The notes: generated by a model not told the origin, from the sequence alone. 64,000 nt of DNA from Sphingomicrobium clamense (GCF_019264355.1 NZ_JAHVAH010000001.1:790001-854000); one strand, 5' to 3'; positions 43,301-52,050 are shown, counted from the stretch's first letter. Numbers and translations: made by a program.

Positions 43301-44048
43301 CATCGCCGGGGGAAAAGTCAGTAACAGACAAGGTTGCAGAGAAATTGCTTTGATCATCGAGAATAATCGTATCGATGCCTTCGCCGAGACTGATTGTGGC
43401 ACTCCCAGCCTTAAAAAAGAGATGGAGGAGATCGTTGCCTATACCGAGGTCGATCAACGCCTCCCCATCGACGAAATTATAATACGAAACTGAATCATCA
43501 CCTGCACCGGCATCAACGCTTACATATTCATATGGACCATCTGTTCGGGTGACTTTGATTTGATCAATACCGCCTCCGCCGGAAATTTGATCACCACTCC
43601 CACTCGTGTCTTGGAGCCAATCGTCTCCCTCGCCCCCTTCAATGAGGTCAGCACCATAGCCGCCATAAATTTGATCATTTCCATCGCCGCCGCGTAGGAT
43701 GTCATCACCGGCGTAACCGTAAATGAAGTCATTGCCAGCGAGACCGTCGATGGTGTCATCACCTACTGTTCCCTCCAAGACGTCGTCACCAGTGGTGCCA
43801 GTGATGGTCTGGCCTGAGGTGGCTTGGGTGCGGAGCACGCCGCCATCGGAGATGGTGACGAGGTCGCGGCTCGAAATGCTTAACGCGCGCGAATGCCCAC
43901 CATCACCAAGACTGCTTTGATTCCCGTCGTTTTCGACCGACAGAAGTCCTCTGTATGACATTTCTTCACGGGCGGGAGAGAGCCGGTGTCTCGCTCCAAT
44001 CGAATTAGGCTGAGAATGTTCCTCTCCGGGCGATTGGATTTCGACCAT
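40377..44048 (-). CDS. large RTX-type calcium-binding secreted protein with three internal repeats
   Basis: 1223 residues. Dozens of GGxGxDxLx nonapeptides (the Ca2+-binding beta-roll) lie at about 85-160, 340-435, 605-700 and 865-1150. Between them, three copies of a ~160-residue domain (about 165-325, 435-597, 700-855) share FSPGDGGDKFSWVYFL, NLTNWDGSENPFGSGHLRL and a YNFEGY end. The C-terminus, DMLDFSALGIGYEDLSI and ending QAADFAF, fits an uncleaved type I secretion signal. No catalytic domain is seen, so an adhesin, biofilm or S-layer-like role is likely. Start ATG 44048 has a GGGGGAG site; ATG 43961 is an alternative. No ABC exporter is adjacent. The gene is more A/T-rich than its neighbours. 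Confidence 0.88.
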   Translation of the reverse strand: MVEIQSPGEEHSQPNSIGARHRLSPAREEMSYRGLLSVENDGNQSSLGDGGHSRALSISSRDLVTISDGGVLRTQATSGQTITGTTGDDVLEGTVGDDTIDGLAGNDFIYGYAGDDILRGGDGNDQIYGGYGADLIEGGEGDDWLQDTSGSGDQISGGGGIDQIKVTRTDGPYEYVSVDAGAGDDSVSYYNFVDGEALIDLGIGNDLLHLFFKAGSATISLGEGIDTIILDDQSNFSATLSVTDFSPGDGGDKFSWVYFLGRNLTNWDGSENPFGSGHLRLAQDGSSAILQIDQNGGGDNYVTFVIFQNADAASFTAYNFEGYSPDGNPVPSQTITGTESDDNWLYGGVGDDLITGLGGNDSIAGGFGHDTLRGGAGDDHVNGDYGNDIVDGGEGNDLLTGGYGNDIIQGGDGADRLSDVGGDDQLVGGGGADDIRIQRLYSTDETITIDAGLGDDFVLYHYRFTSNTTIDLGAGDDNLLVHFFDGDSSVVVTFGDGQDTIQFDTNSGLAANLIFTDFAPGESGDAIVWTDFLSYNLLNWDSSTNPFGTGHVRLVQQDNDTLVQVDQDGGGDAYITFIILLETVAADLVAYNFDGFNLNGVGKTLVGSDGPDELTGTADADTIEGQDGDDFIEGLGGDDTLDGGPGNDEIYGGEGNDRIDGGFGDDFVDGGVGDDDIRDANGGSDTLHGGDGNDTIFVFRSSTIPYSHVQIDAGEGNDTVTYVNFNESDVSIVLSGGDDYVTLRPASQTSEISFGGDRDTIELWGSGDIASNVTFSEFAPGDSGANIIWASFLSNNLTNWNGKNPFSSGHLRLVQDGVDTLLQFDRNGGSDNFTTFIVFQNTDANAFTAYNFEGFAPTVSPINGYVYVGTELSDTLVGSNLDDKIEGLGGNDSIWGQDGADQITGGAGRDILRGGLGNDRLLGDGGEDTLFGEAGDDELFGGTRADELFGGPGNDMIVGGVGNDRANGGSGNDYLDGGADNDLLIGGPDNDRLRGGEGDDQLVGGSSSDYALYDQAPGSVVVDLFFGTAAGDGNDTLEGIENVIGSAYGDVLKGDAGPNLLDGSGGEDSLYGRAGNDTLNGGSRADELFGGTGDDILNGGSGNDRINGGSGNDRIDGGGDNDLLIGGPGDDIILGGVGDDFMAGGSGNDTFVFDANSGADMIAGFTPGGEEDMLDFSALGIGYEDLSIIQQGTDTLITTPAGDSVLLFDIMATQLDQAADFAF

Positions 44049-44172
44049 ATCTCCCCCCCGTAGCGTTCACCGCGCTGCCATGGCGCAACTTATGACTTGT
44101 TTATTAAAATTAGGGCAATGATTGAAGGTAGCAAGTTAAACTTGATAGAGTTGCCATTTTCTACGCGATGAC

Positions 44173-44224
44173 GTCCGCTTCCTACCCCGAAACCGACCAG
44201 GCAACGAACGACCCAATTGCGGAC
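44173..44224. repeat. GTCCGC/GCGGAC palindromic repeat, copy C
   Basis: GTCCGC (44173-44178) and GCGGAC (44219-44224) bracket a 40-nt core. The core ends gcaacgaacgacccaatt, which closely matches the right half of the repeat at 40312-40350. It lies in the 290-bp divergent spacer between the RTX gene and the kinase, which otherwise holds AT-rich sequence (around 44098-44130) likely to contain both promoters. Confidence 0.65.
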
Positions 44225-44338
44225 ATTGTGCATGAGTAGGATCTCGCGCATAGGATACTCGATCTTCTTTACTATACCGCCCCAACTGGAGCGGAATGAG
44301 ACATCACGTAGCAGATTGAGTAAAGGAGGATTGAGACC

Positions 44339-45844
44339 ATGCAGCGTATTAGCCCCTTCATCGATCCTGCGATCTTGGAGGGAATACTTGCAACGGCATT
44401 AGATGCGGTGATCGTTTCCGATGCCAAGGGTACAATTGTTGAATGGAATCAGCACGCCACGATCACATTGGGCTGGGAACGTGACGACATCCTGGGCAGG
44501 ACCATGGAAAGCACGATCGTGCCAGAACACCACAGGCAAAGCCATGTCGAGGGGATGACGAGGCTTCAGCAGGGAGAGCAGGCCCGCATTCTCAATCGGC
44601 GTCTCGAATTGACGGCACGTCATCGCTCAGGCGTGGAAATCCCGGTTGAAATGGCCATCACCGAAATCGGAAAAAGCCCTGACAATTTATTTATCGGTTT
44701 TCTGCGGGACATCACCGAACAAAAAAAATACGAGGACGCCCTCACCCGTCGTGCGGTCGAGGCTGAGCTAATCTCGACCATGTCCGGTGCTGTGGCCAAC
44801 GCACGAAGTTTCGAAAGTGCTCTTACGCGTAGCCTTGACGCCATCCTTCAGTTGACCGGATGGCCAGTGGGTCATGCTTTTATTAGGCCTAATCCCGATC
44901 CGGTGCTTGTTCCTTCCGGGGTCTGGGCTGCTCGAAATGCCAACTACAGGCGATTGAAGGCTGCGACGGAAGATTCGGTGTTTCCGATTGGGATTGGAAT
45001 GCCTGGGAAAATCCTCGAGTCTGGCGAACCGTTATGGATTGAAGACATTTCCGAATACCCTGAATTCAAGCGACAGAACCACGAGTTCAAGAGCGCCTTC
45101 GGCTTTCCGCTCAAGTCTGAAGGTGTCGTCATCGCGGTGCTCGAATTCTTTGCTAATTCCGAAACACGTCCGGATGAAGAGCTACTCAAGACGGTGAAAG
45201 TCCTTGGTGAGCAGCTTGGCTTGGTGGTTGAACGTAAACGACAGGAGGATCGCCAGAAATTGCTCGTGAACGAGCTCAATCATCGCGTGAAAAACACGAT
45301 TGCGATCGTACAAGGCATTGCGCACCAGACGTTTGAAGATGACGTACCGGTCGAACAGGGCCGCGAGACATTTATACGGCGGCTAGATGCCCTCGCTTCT
45401 GCACATCATCTTCTGATCTCGGAAAATTGGGCCAAGGCATCGATTACCGACATCGTTACTCGCGCGCTCGATGGTTGCGGCGGCTCTCTCGAGCGGGTTC
45501 GGATCAAGGGCCGCGATTTCGATGTTCAGTCTGAGACCGCAGTTTCGATTGCGCTGGCGATCCACGAACTTTGTACCAATGCATTCAAATACGGCTCGCT
45601 TTCGGTTCCGGCAGGGCGTGTCGAAATTACATGGAAGCTGGAGAAGGGCGACATTCCAGTTTTCGTCTTCGAGTGGCGTGAACTTGGGGGGCCTCCCGTC
45701 AAAGAGCCGAGCAAAAAAGGCTTCGGCTCTCGCCTGTTGGAGCGAGGGTTGGCAAAGAGCCTAGGAGGACGGGTCGAGTTAAATTTCGATCCATCAGGGT
45801 TCTGTGCTCGCTTCTCTGCACCATTGAATCGGCAAGACCCGTGA
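44339..45844 (+). CDS. PAS-GAF sensor HWE/HisKA_2-type histidine kinase
   Basis: 501 residues, with no membrane segment or signal peptide, so cytoplasmic. PAS domain about 10-128 (AVIVSDAKGTIVEWNQHAT, GFLRDITEQKKYED), GAF domain about 145-298 (PIGIGMPGKILESGEPLWI), then the kinase: His315 in NELNHRVKNTIAIVQG, the Asn box HELCTNAFKYGSLS (Asn414), VFEWRELGGPP and KGFGSRLLERG. HWE kinases are common in alphaproteobacteria and often feed the general stress response or light/redox sensing. AAAGGAGG precedes the ATG. It is divergent from the RTX gene, which suggests control of it; no response regulator is adjacent. Confidence 0.9.
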   Translation: MQRISPFIDPAILEGILATALDAVIVSDAKGTIVEWNQHATITLGWERDDILGRTMESTIVPEHHRQSHVEGMTRLQQGEQARILNRRLELTARHRSGVEIPVEMAITEIGKSPDNLFIGFLRDITEQKKYEDALTRRAVEAELISTMSGAVANARSFESALTRSLDAILQLTGWPVGHAFIRPNPDPVLVPSGVWAARNANYRRLKAATEDSVFPIGIGMPGKILESGEPLWIEDISEYPEFKRQNHEFKSAFGFPLKSEGVVIAVLEFFANSETRPDEELLKTVKVLGEQLGLVVERKRQEDRQKLLVNELNHRVKNTIAIVQGIAHQTFEDDVPVEQGRETFIRRLDALASAHHLLISENWAKASITDIVTRALDGCGGSLERVRIKGRDFDVQSETAVSIALAIHELCTNAFKYGSLSVPAGRVEITWKLEKGDIPVFVFEWRELGGPPVKEPSKKGFGSRLLERGLAKSLGGRVELNFDPSGFCARFSAPLNRQDP

Positions 45845-46177
45845 GTGCGGCAATCGGTCAAGCGACCGGGGTTTATCCTCACGCTATCAATTGGTTTGAT
45901 CGTCGCCGATGCAGAGTAACTGGCACCGAGAACACCAAATTGCCTCAAGCGTCCGCTTTCCACCCCAAACCAGACACAGAATAACGAGACATCTCTCAAA
46001 GGGCTTGATCTCCCGACGCATCCTTTGTAGAGGCGCGCTCACAGACATGGGGATTCGTCCTTTTGTCGCTTAGTTTCAAGGAGGTCGCCCGTTCCGGTAC
46101 GCCGGGCATAAACGGGTTGGGCCTCTTGTTTTTTGGGCTGGAAACAGCCTTTGGCTCTTTCGCATCGGTAAGTGGAT
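45845..46177. other. gap between the kinase and rpsJ
   Basis: 333 bp without a gene. It holds the right direct repeat (45877-45985) with palindrome copy D (GTCCGCTTTCCACCCC at 45951), then about 190 bp that must carry the S10 operon promoter and leader. A weak candidate is TTGATC (46005-46010) with TAGAGG 17 nt later. A GCCCG...CGGGC hairpin lies near 46087-46108. No convincing promoter is identified. Confidence 0.45.
45877..45985. repeat. right flanking direct repeat of the RTX/kinase block
   Basis: Starts CCTCACGC and aligns with 40238-40350 in the same orientation, about 75% identical by eye. The two copies enclose exactly the RTX gene and the kinase gene. Confidence 0.65.
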
Positions 46178-46489
46178 ATGGAAACGCAGAACATTCGCAT
46201 TCGTCTCAAGGCTTTCGACCATCGTGTGCTCGATCAGGCTACAGGTGACATTGCAGATACGGCACGTCGTACCGGCGCGCTGATCCGTGGTCCTATTCCG
46301 CTGCCGACGCGCATCGAGAAGTTCACCGTGAACCGCGGCCCGCACATCGACAAGAAGTCGCGGGAGCAGTTCGAGGTCCGCACCTACAAGCGCCTGCTCG
46401 ACATCGTGCAGCCGACGCCGCAGACGGTCGACGCGCTGATGAAGCTCGATCTCGCCGCAGGGGTGGACGTAGAGATCAAACTGGCCTAA
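46178..46489 (+). CDS. rpsJ: 30S ribosomal protein S10
   Basis: 103 residues, equal to E. coli, [20 protein letters not shown] with the conserved [15 protein letters not shown] and [15 protein letters not shown] 46178 is preferred to the GTG at 46172 by homology, although no clear ribosome site is seen. First gene of the S10 operon. It also acts as NusE in antitermination. It is followed by an unusually long 239-bp gap before rplC. Confidence 0.98.
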   Translation: METQNIRIRLKAFDHRVLDQATGDIADTARRTGALIRGPIPLPTRIEKFTVNRGPHIDKKSREQFEVRTYKRLLDIVQPTPQTVDALMKLDLAAGVDVEIKLA

Positions 46490-46728
46490 GGGCCACGCCA
46501 AGCCAGCAACATCGCTGATTTGGCTGGGAGATTCGGGTCAAACCGAGCCTTCCAATTCCGGCACTTGCCGGGATGCAATTTAGGGATACCGGGCAGTCTT
46601 TCGAGACTGCGGTCTGCGTCCCCCGCATCCTGCCCTCAGCAGGAACGACCCGAGCGGGGTTCGCACATATTCATGGGTCGCAAGCACGTCGTGTTTTGAC
46701 GGCGTGCCTCTGTTGAGGAGTGTGGATC
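46490..46728 (+). other. structured rpsJ-rplC intercistronic region
   Basis: 239 nt without an ORF. A perfect hairpin GCAGTCT-TTCG-AGACTGC sits at 46593-46610, and a weaker one pairs GCCAA...CAGC with GCTG...TTGGC near 46497-46527. It may be a cis-acting RNA (ribosomal-protein leader) or simply a spacer with processing sites. No terminator T run is seen. Confidence 0.45.
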
Positions 46729-47577
46729 ATGCGCACTGGCGTGATCGCGAAAAAGATGGGGATGACCCGCTTGTTCCAGGCAGACGGTCGGCATGTGCCG
46801 GTCACCGTCCTGTCGCTGGAAGGCAACCAGGTCGTCGGTCGTCGCGAAACTGATACTGACGGCTACACCGCCGTCGCCCTGGGTGCCGGCACGGCAAAGG
46901 CGAAAAACGTCAACAAGCCGCAGCGTGCCCAGTATGGCAAAAACGAAATCGAACCCAAGCAGAAGGTCGTCGAGTTCCGCGTCTCGGAAGATGCGCTGCT
47001 CGACGTCGGCGCGAACATCACCGCCGACCACTTCATCGCTGGCCAGATGGTCGATATCCAGGGCGTGACCCAGGGTAAGGGCTTTGCCGGCGCCATGAAG
47101 CGCTGGGGCTTCGGCGGTCTGCGCGCGACGCACGGCGTCTCGATCTCGCACCGCTCGCACGGTTCGACCGGTAACCGCCAGGATCCGGGCCGCGTCTTCA
47201 AGAACAAGAAGATGGCCGGTCACATGGGTGCCCGCAACCGCACCCAGCAGAACCTGATGATCGTCCGCACCGACGTCGAGCGCGGCCTTCTCTTCGTCAA
47301 GGGCTCGGTGCCCGGTTCGAAGGGTGGCTGGGTCATCGTCGAGGACGCGGTCAAGGTCCCGCTGCCCGAAGGCGTGCCGTTCCCGGCCGCGATGCGTCGC
47401 AATGCCGACGAGGTCGCCACGGAAGAAGCACCTGCGGGCATGATCGAAGAAGCAGCTTTCGAAGAAGCCGCGCCGACCCCGACTCAGGAAGAGATCGATG
47501 CGGCGATGGCTGAAACCGAAAAGAACGAAGCCGCCGACGCCGACAAGGCCGATGGCGACGAAAGCAAGGAAGGCTAA
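46729..47577 (+). CDS. rplC: 50S ribosomal protein L3 with acidic C-terminal extension
   Basis: 282 residues, against about 209 in E. coli. The L3 core (1-215) has [15 protein letters not shown] and [14 protein letters not shown] tail of about 65 residues, rich in Glu/Ala/Asp ([20 protein letters not shown] and beyond), follows. L3 binds near the peptidyl-transferase centre and starts 50S assembly. ATG 46729 follows TGTTGAGGAG. rplD begins 3 bp after the stop. Confidence 0.97.
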   Translation: MRTGVIAKKMGMTRLFQADGRHVPVTVLSLEGNQVVGRRETDTDGYTAVALGAGTAKAKNVNKPQRAQYGKNEIEPKQKVVEFRVSEDALLDVGANITADHFIAGQMVDIQGVTQGKGFAGAMKRWGFGGLRATHGVSISHRSHGSTGNRQDPGRVFKNKKMAGHMGARNRTQQNLMIVRTDVERGLLFVKGSVPGSKGGWVIVEDAVKVPLPEGVPFPAAMRRNADEVATEEAPAGMIEEAAFEEAAPTPTQEEIDAAMAETEKNEAADADKADGDESKEG

Positions 47578-47580
47578 GCG

Positions 47581-48210
47581 ATGAAGGTCAAAGTTCAGAC
47601 CCTCGACGCCAAGGCCGGTGGCGATCTCACGCTCGACAAAGCCGTGTTCGGCGTCGAACCGCGTGAAGACATCCTCCACCGTGTCGTGACCTGGCAGCTC
47701 ACCAACCGTCGTGCGCCCGCGCGCCCGACCCGTGAGCGCTCGGACGTCGCCCGCACCGGTAAGAAGTGGGGCCGCCAGAAGGGTGGCGGTACCGCTCGTC
47801 ACGGCGACCGCGCCGCCCCGATCTTCATCGGTGGTGGTAAGGCCCACGGTGCCCGCGCCCGCGTCTTCACCTCGAGCCTCAACAAGAAGGTTCGCGCCCT
47901 CGGCCTGAAAATGGCTCTTTCGGCCAAGGCCAAGGACGGCAAGCTGCTCGTGCTCGACAATCTCGACATGAACGGCGAAGCGAAGACCAAGGAACTGTCG
48001 GCCAAGCTCGAGAAGCTCGGTTTCGGCAAGACCAACCTGGTCATCGACGGCGAAGCGCTGAACGTCGGGTTCGCCCGAGCGTCGGCCAACCTCGAAGGCA
48101 TCAACCTGATGCCGGCGATGGGCGCCAACGTTTACGACATCCTCCGCCACGACACGCTCGTCCTGACGCGCGCCGCGGTGGAACAGCTGGAGGCACGTTT
48201 CAATGGCTAA
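47581..48210 (+). CDS. rplD: 50S ribosomal protein L4
   Basis: 209 residues. It has the long tunnel loop region [20 protein letters not shown] and the C-terminal [14 protein letters not shown]4 lines the exit tunnel and in some bacteria represses the S10 operon. It overlaps rplW by 8 bp. Confidence 0.98.
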   Translation: MKVKVQTLDAKAGGDLTLDKAVFGVEPREDILHRVVTWQLTNRRAPARPTRERSDVARTGKKWGRQKGGGTARHGDRAAPIFIGGGKAHGARARVFTSSLNKKVRALGLKMALSAKAKDGKLLVLDNLDMNGEAKTKELSAKLEKLGFGKTNLVIDGEALNVGFARASANLEGINLMPAMGANVYDILRHDTLVLTRAAVEQLEARFNG

Positions 48211-48517
48211 GGCTGAGAAGAAAGCGGTAGAGAACCGCCACTACGACGTCGTCCTGGCGCCGCACATCACCGAGAAGTCGACCATGGCGTCGGAACATAA
48301 TGCGGTGGTGTTCAAGGTTGCCGGCGATGCGTCGAAGCCCGAAATCAAGGAAGCGGTGGAAGCGCTGTTCGGCGTGGAAGTGACCAAGGTCAACACCATC
48401 GTGACCAAAGGCAAGACCAAGCGGTGGAAGGGCCAGCCCTACCGCCGTTCGGACGAGAAGAAAGCGATCGTCACCCTGAAAGAGGGCCAGACGATCGACA
48501 TCACGAGCGGGGTCTAA
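48203..48517 (+). CDS. rplW: 50S ribosomal protein L23
   Basis: 104 residues, [19 protein letters not shown] with [20 protein letters not shown]. It sits at the tunnel exit and docks trigger factor and SRP. The start lies inside the rplD end (8-bp overlap); rplB follows after 3 bp. Confidence 0.98.
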   Translation: MAKAEKKAVENRHYDVVLAPHITEKSTMASEHNAVVFKVAGDASKPEIKEAVEALFGVEVTKVNTIVTKGKTKRWKGQPYRRSDEKKAIVTLKEGQTIDITSGV

Positions 48518-48520
48518 CCG

Positions 48521-49357
48521 ATGGCATTGAAAGCATATAAGCCGACGAGCCCGGCCCGCCGTGGCCTGATCCTCGTCGACCGGTCGCAGCTCTACAAGGG
48601 CAAGCCGGTCAAGGCGCTTGTCGAAGGCAAGAAGAAAACCGGCGGCCGCAACAACAAGGGCCACGTGACCTCGCGTGGCATCGGTGGCGGTCACAAGCAG
48701 AAGTATCGCAAGATCGACTTCAAGCGTCGTCACTGGGACGTCGAGGGCACGGTCGAGCGCATCGAGTACGACCCCAACCGGTCGGCCTACATCGCGCTCG
48801 TCACCTACGGCGACAAGGACCAGGCCTACATCATCGCTCCCCAGCGCCTTGCGCCGGGCGACAAGGTGATCGCGGGCGAAAAGGTCGACGTGAAGCCGGG
48901 TAACGCGATGCTGATCGGCCAGATGCCGGTCGGTACGATCGTCCACAACGTCGAGCTGAAGCCCGGCAAGGGCGGTCAGCTGGCCCGCGCGGCAGGCACG
49001 TACGTGCAGGTCGTCGGCCGCGACAAGGGCATGGTGATCGTTCGCCTGAACTCGGGCGAAACGCGCTACATCCGCTCGGACTGCATGGCCACGGTCGGTG
49101 CCGTCTCGAACCCGGACAACAGCAACACCACGCTCGCCAAGGCCGGCCGTAACCGCTGGCGCGGCAAGCGTCCGCTGACCCGTGGTGTCGCGAAGAACCC
49201 GGTCGATCACCCGCACGGTGGTGGTGAAGGCCGCACCTCGGGTGGCCGTCATCCGGTGACCCCGTGGGGCAAGCCGACCAAGGGTGCGCGCACTCGTAAG
49301 AACAAGGCGACGGATAAATTCATCATCCGCTCGCGTCACGCGAAGAAGAAGGGCTAA
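48521..49357 (+). CDS. rplB: 50S ribosomal protein L2
   Basis: 278 residues. It begins [20 protein letters not shown] and contains the conserved [18 protein letters not shown] and the C-terminal [20 protein letters not shown] (with the conserved His of the PTC-near loop). Needed for subunit joining. rpsS follows after 6 bp. Confidence 0.99.
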   Translation: MALKAYKPTSPARRGLILVDRSQLYKGKPVKALVEGKKKTGGRNNKGHVTSRGIGGGHKQKYRKIDFKRRHWDVEGTVERIEYDPNRSAYIALVTYGDKDQAYIIAPQRLAPGDKVIAGEKVDVKPGNAMLIGQMPVGTIVHNVELKPGKGGQLARAAGTYVQVVGRDKGMVIVRLNSGETRYIRSDCMATVGAVSNPDNSNTTLAKAGRNRWRGKRPLTRGVAKNPVDHPHGGGEGRTSGGRHPVTPWGKPTKGARTRKNKATDKFIIRSRHAKKKG

Positions 49358-49363
49358 GCGATC

Positions 49364-49639
49364 ATGGCTCGTTCCGTCTGGAAAGGACCCTTTGTCGAAC
49401 TGTCGCTGCTGAAGAAGGCTGAAGCCGCTCAGGAGCAGTCGAATGCGAAGCCGATCAAGACCTGGTCGCGTCGCTCGACGATTTTGCCGCAGTTCGTGGG
49501 TCTCACGTTCAACGTCTACAACGGCAAGAAATTCGTGCCCGTCTCCGTCTCGGAAGAGATGGTCGGCATGAAGCTCGGTGAATTTGCGCCCACGCGCTTC
49601 TTCCCGGGCCACGCCGCCGACAAGAAGGGTAAGCGCTAA
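49364..49639 (+). CDS. rpsS: 30S ribosomal protein S19
   Basis: 91 residues, [20 protein letters not shown], with [15 protein letters not shown] and [18 protein letters not shown]. It sits in the 30S head with S13. Its TAA overlaps the rplV ATG by one base. Confidence 0.98.
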   Translation: MARSVWKGPFVELSLLKKAEAAQEQSNAKPIKTWSRRSTILPQFVGLTFNVYNGKKFVPVSVSEEMVGMKLGEFAPTRFFPGHAADKKGKR

Positions 49640-50016
49640 TGGGTAAGCCCAAATCGCCTCGCAAGGTCGGTGACAAGGAAGCGATCGCGACCGCCACGAT
49701 GGTTCGTGGCAGCCCGCGCAAGCTGAACCTGGTTGCCGGTCTCATTCGCGGCCGCAAGGTCGAAGAAGCCCTGAACATCCTCAAGTTCTCGCCCAAGGCG
49801 ATGGCCGAGGATGCCTACAAGGTGCTCGCTTCGGCGGTGGCAAATGCCGAGAACAACCACAACCTCGATGTCGACGCGCTCGTCGTGGCGGAAGCCTCGG
49901 TCGGCAAGTCGATCACCATGAAGCGTTTCGCGACCCGTGCGCGCGGCCGTTCGACCCGTATCGAAAAGCCGTTCAGCCGCCTGCGTGTCGTCGTGCGCGA
50001 GCAGGAAGAAGCCTAA
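49639..50016 (+). CDS. rplV: 50S ribosomal protein L22
   Basis: 125 residues. It has [20 protein letters not shown] and the tunnel hairpin end [16 protein letters not shown], where macrolide-resistance changes arise; the loop looks normal. It overlaps rpsS and rpsC by one base each. Confidence 0.98.
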   Translation: MGKPKSPRKVGDKEAIATATMVRGSPRKLNLVAGLIRGRKVEEALNILKFSPKAMAEDAYKVLASAVANAENNHNLDVDALVVAEASVGKSITMKRFATRARGRSTRIEKPFSRLRVVVREQEEA

Positions 50017-50720
50017 TGGGTCATAAGAGTTCCCCCATCGGCCTGCGGCTGCAGATCAACCGCACCTGGGATTCGCGCTGGTTCGCGGAAGGCCAGGATT
50101 ACGGCAAGCAGCTGCTCGAGGATCTCAAGATCCGCCGCTATATCATGAAGACGCTGCCGCAGGCGGCGATCTCGAAGGTGGTGATTGAGCGTCCGGCCAA
50201 GCTGTGCCGCATTTCGATCTACGCTGCCCGCCCCGGTGTCATCATCGGCAAGAAGGGCGCGGACATCGAGAAGCTGAAGAAGCAGCTCGCCTCGATGACC
50301 GACAGCGAGATCAGCCTGAACATCGTCGAAATCCGCAAGCCGGAAATCGACGCCCGCCTCGTCGCCCAGGGCGTGGCCGACCAGCTCGAGCGCCGCGTGG
50401 CATTCCGCCGTGCGATGAAGCGCGCGGTGCAGTCGGCGCTCCGTCTCGGTGCGGAAGGCATTCGTATCACCTGCTCGGGCCGTCTCGGCGGCGCGGAAAT
50501 CGCGCGTACCGAGTGGTATCGCGAAGGTCGCGTTCCGCTGCACACGCTGCGCGGTAACGTCGATTACGCCGAAGCGCAGGCCCACACCGCCTACGGCGTG
50601 TGCGGCGTGAAGTGCTGGGTCTTCAAGGGCGAGATTCTCGGCCACGACCCGCTGGCGCAGGAAAAGCTGATGATGGATGCGCAGACTTCGGGCGTTCGCC
50701 CGGCGCGCGACCGTCGATAG
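50016..50720 (+). CDS. rpsC: 30S ribosomal protein S3
   Basis: 234 residues. The KH domain carries [19 protein letters not shown], and the C-terminal domain has [17 protein letters not shown]. It lies at the mRNA entry site with helicase function. Normal length. rplP follows after 12 bp. Confidence 0.98.
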   Translation: MGHKSSPIGLRLQINRTWDSRWFAEGQDYGKQLLEDLKIRRYIMKTLPQAAISKVVIERPAKLCRISIYAARPGVIIGKKGADIEKLKKQLASMTDSEISLNIVEIRKPEIDARLVAQGVADQLERRVAFRRAMKRAVQSALRLGAEGIRITCSGRLGGAEIARTEWYREGRVPLHTLRGNVDYAEAQAHTAYGVCGVKCWVFKGEILGHDPLAQEKLMMDAQTSGVRPARDRR

Positions 50721-50732
50721 AGGAATTGAAAG

Positions 50733-51155
50733 ATGCTGCAACCGAAGCGCACCAAATTCCGTAAGGCCTTCAAGGGCCGCATCCACGGCAACGCCAAGGG
50801 TGGCACCGAGCTGAACTTCGGCGCCTACGGCCTCAAAGCCCTGGAGCCGGAGCGGATTACTGCCCGCCAGATCGAGGCGGCTCGCCGCGCGATCACGCGT
50901 CACATGCGCCGTCAGGGTCGCCTGTGGATCCGCGTGTTCCCGGACGTGCCCGTTTCGAAGAAGCCGGCCGAAGTCCGCATGGGTAAAGGTAAGGGTAGCC
51001 CCGAATTCTGGGTCGCCCGCGTCAAGCCCGGCCGCATCCTTTTCGAACTGGACGGTATTCCCGGCCCGCTCGCCAAGGCTGCTTTCGAACGTGCCGCTGA
51101 AAAGCTGCCGATCAAGACCAAGGTGGTCGCCCGCCTCGGCGAGAAGCTGGTTTAA
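50733..51155 (+). CDS. rplP: 50S ribosomal protein L16
   Basis: 140 residues, [20 protein letters not shown], with [19 protein letters not shown] and the hydroxylated-Arg loop region [20 protein letters not shown]. It contacts the A-site tRNA. Preceded by GAGGAA; rpmC follows after 12 bp. Confidence 0.98.
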   Translation: MLQPKRTKFRKAFKGRIHGNAKGGTELNFGAYGLKALEPERITARQIEAARRAITRHMRRQGRLWIRVFPDVPVSKKPAEVRMGKGKGSPEFWVARVKPGRILFELDGIPGPLAKAAFERAAEKLPIKTKVVARLGEKLV

Positions 51156-51167
51156 GGAGGAGTTGAG

Positions 51168-51371
51168 ATGAACATCGCAGATCTCAAGGCCAAGACCGAC
51201 GATCAGCTGGCCGAAGAACTGACGGCGCTGAAGAAGGAGCAGTTCAACCTGCGCTTCCAGGCCGCCACCAACCAGCTCGAGAAGCCGTCGCGAGTCCGCG
51301 AGGTGCGTCGCACCATCGCGCAGATCAAGACGCTGCAGACCGAGCGCGCCCGCGCCGCGGCGAAGGCGTAA
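51168..51371 (+). CDS. rpmC: 50S ribosomal protein L29
   Basis: 67 residues, [20 protein letters not shown], then [19 protein letters not shown], typical of L29. Located at the tunnel exit. AAGGAGGAG gives a strong ribosome site. rpsQ follows after 11 bp. Confidence 0.97.
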   Translation: MNIADLKAKTDDQLAEELTALKKEQFNLRFQAATNQLEKPSRVREVRRTIAQIKTLQTERARAAAKA

Positions 51372-51382
51372 GGAGAAGCCAG

Positions 51383-51652
51383 ATGCCCAAACGCATCCTC
51401 ACCGGGACGGTCACGTCCGACAAGATGAACCAGACGGTCACCGTGCTCGTCGAGCGTCGCGTCAAGCACGCGCTCTACGGCAAGATCATCAAGCGTTCGA
51501 AGAAGTATCACGCCCATGACGAGAACAACGAATTCTCGGTGGGTGAGACGGTTCGCATCGAAGAGTGCAAGCCGATTTCGAAAACCAAGAGCTGGACGGT
51601 CCTCGACCGCGTGAGCGCTGCACCTGCCGGTGCGGCCGACGCCGAGGCCTAA
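51383..51652 (+). CDS. rpsQ: 30S ribosomal protein S17
   Basis: 89 residues. It has [20 protein letters not shown] and the conserved [20 protein letters not shown] with [12 protein letters not shown], followed by a short Ala-rich tail. It binds helices 7 and 11 of 16S rRNA. rplN follows after 29 bp. Confidence 0.98.
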   Translation: MPKRILTGTVTSDKMNQTVTVLVERRVKHALYGKIIKRSKKYHAHDENNEFSVGETVRIEECKPISKTKSWTVLDRVSAAPAGAADAEA

Positions 51653-51681
51653 GGCTGCAGAAGGAAGAAAGGTAGCAAACC

Positions 51682-52050
51682 ATGATCCAGATGCAGTCGA
51701 CCCTCGACGTGGCGGACAACTCGGGCGCCAAGAAAGTCCAGTGCATCAAGGTGCTGGGCGGCTCGAAGCGTCGTTTTGCCAGCGTCGGCGACATCATCGT
51801 GGTGTCGGTCAAGGAAGCTGCACCGCGCGGCAAGGTGAAGAAGGGTGACGTGCATCGCGCCGTCATCGTTCGCACCCGCAAGGACATTCGCCGCCCCGAC
51901 GGGTCGGTGATCCGTTTCGACGGCAACGCCGCGGTGCTGGTCAACAAGAACGAAGAACCGATCGGTACCCGTATTTTCGGGCCGGTGGTTCGTGAACTGC
52001 GCGCGAAGAAGCACATGAAGATCATCTCGCTCGCTCCGGAGGTGCTGTAA
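51682..52050 (+). CDS. rplN: 50S ribosomal protein L14
   Basis: 122 residues, [20 protein letters not shown], with the conserved [15 protein letters not shown] and [11 protein letters not shown]. It forms an intersubunit bridge. AAGGAAGAAAGG lies upstream. Its stop overlaps the rplX ATG by one base. Confidence 0.98.
   Translation: MIQMQSTLDVADNSGAKKVQCIKVLGGSKRRFASVGDIIVVSVKEAAPRGKVKKGDVHRAVIVRTRKDIRRPDGSVIRFDGNAAVLVNKNEEPIGTRIFGPVVRELRAKKHMKIISLAPEVL

Noticed and set aside
40520..43760. Regular short repeats that might be taken for a CRISPR array
   Set aside because: Periodicity is 27 bp with coding drift, matching RTX nonapeptides; there are no identical repeats with unique spacers.
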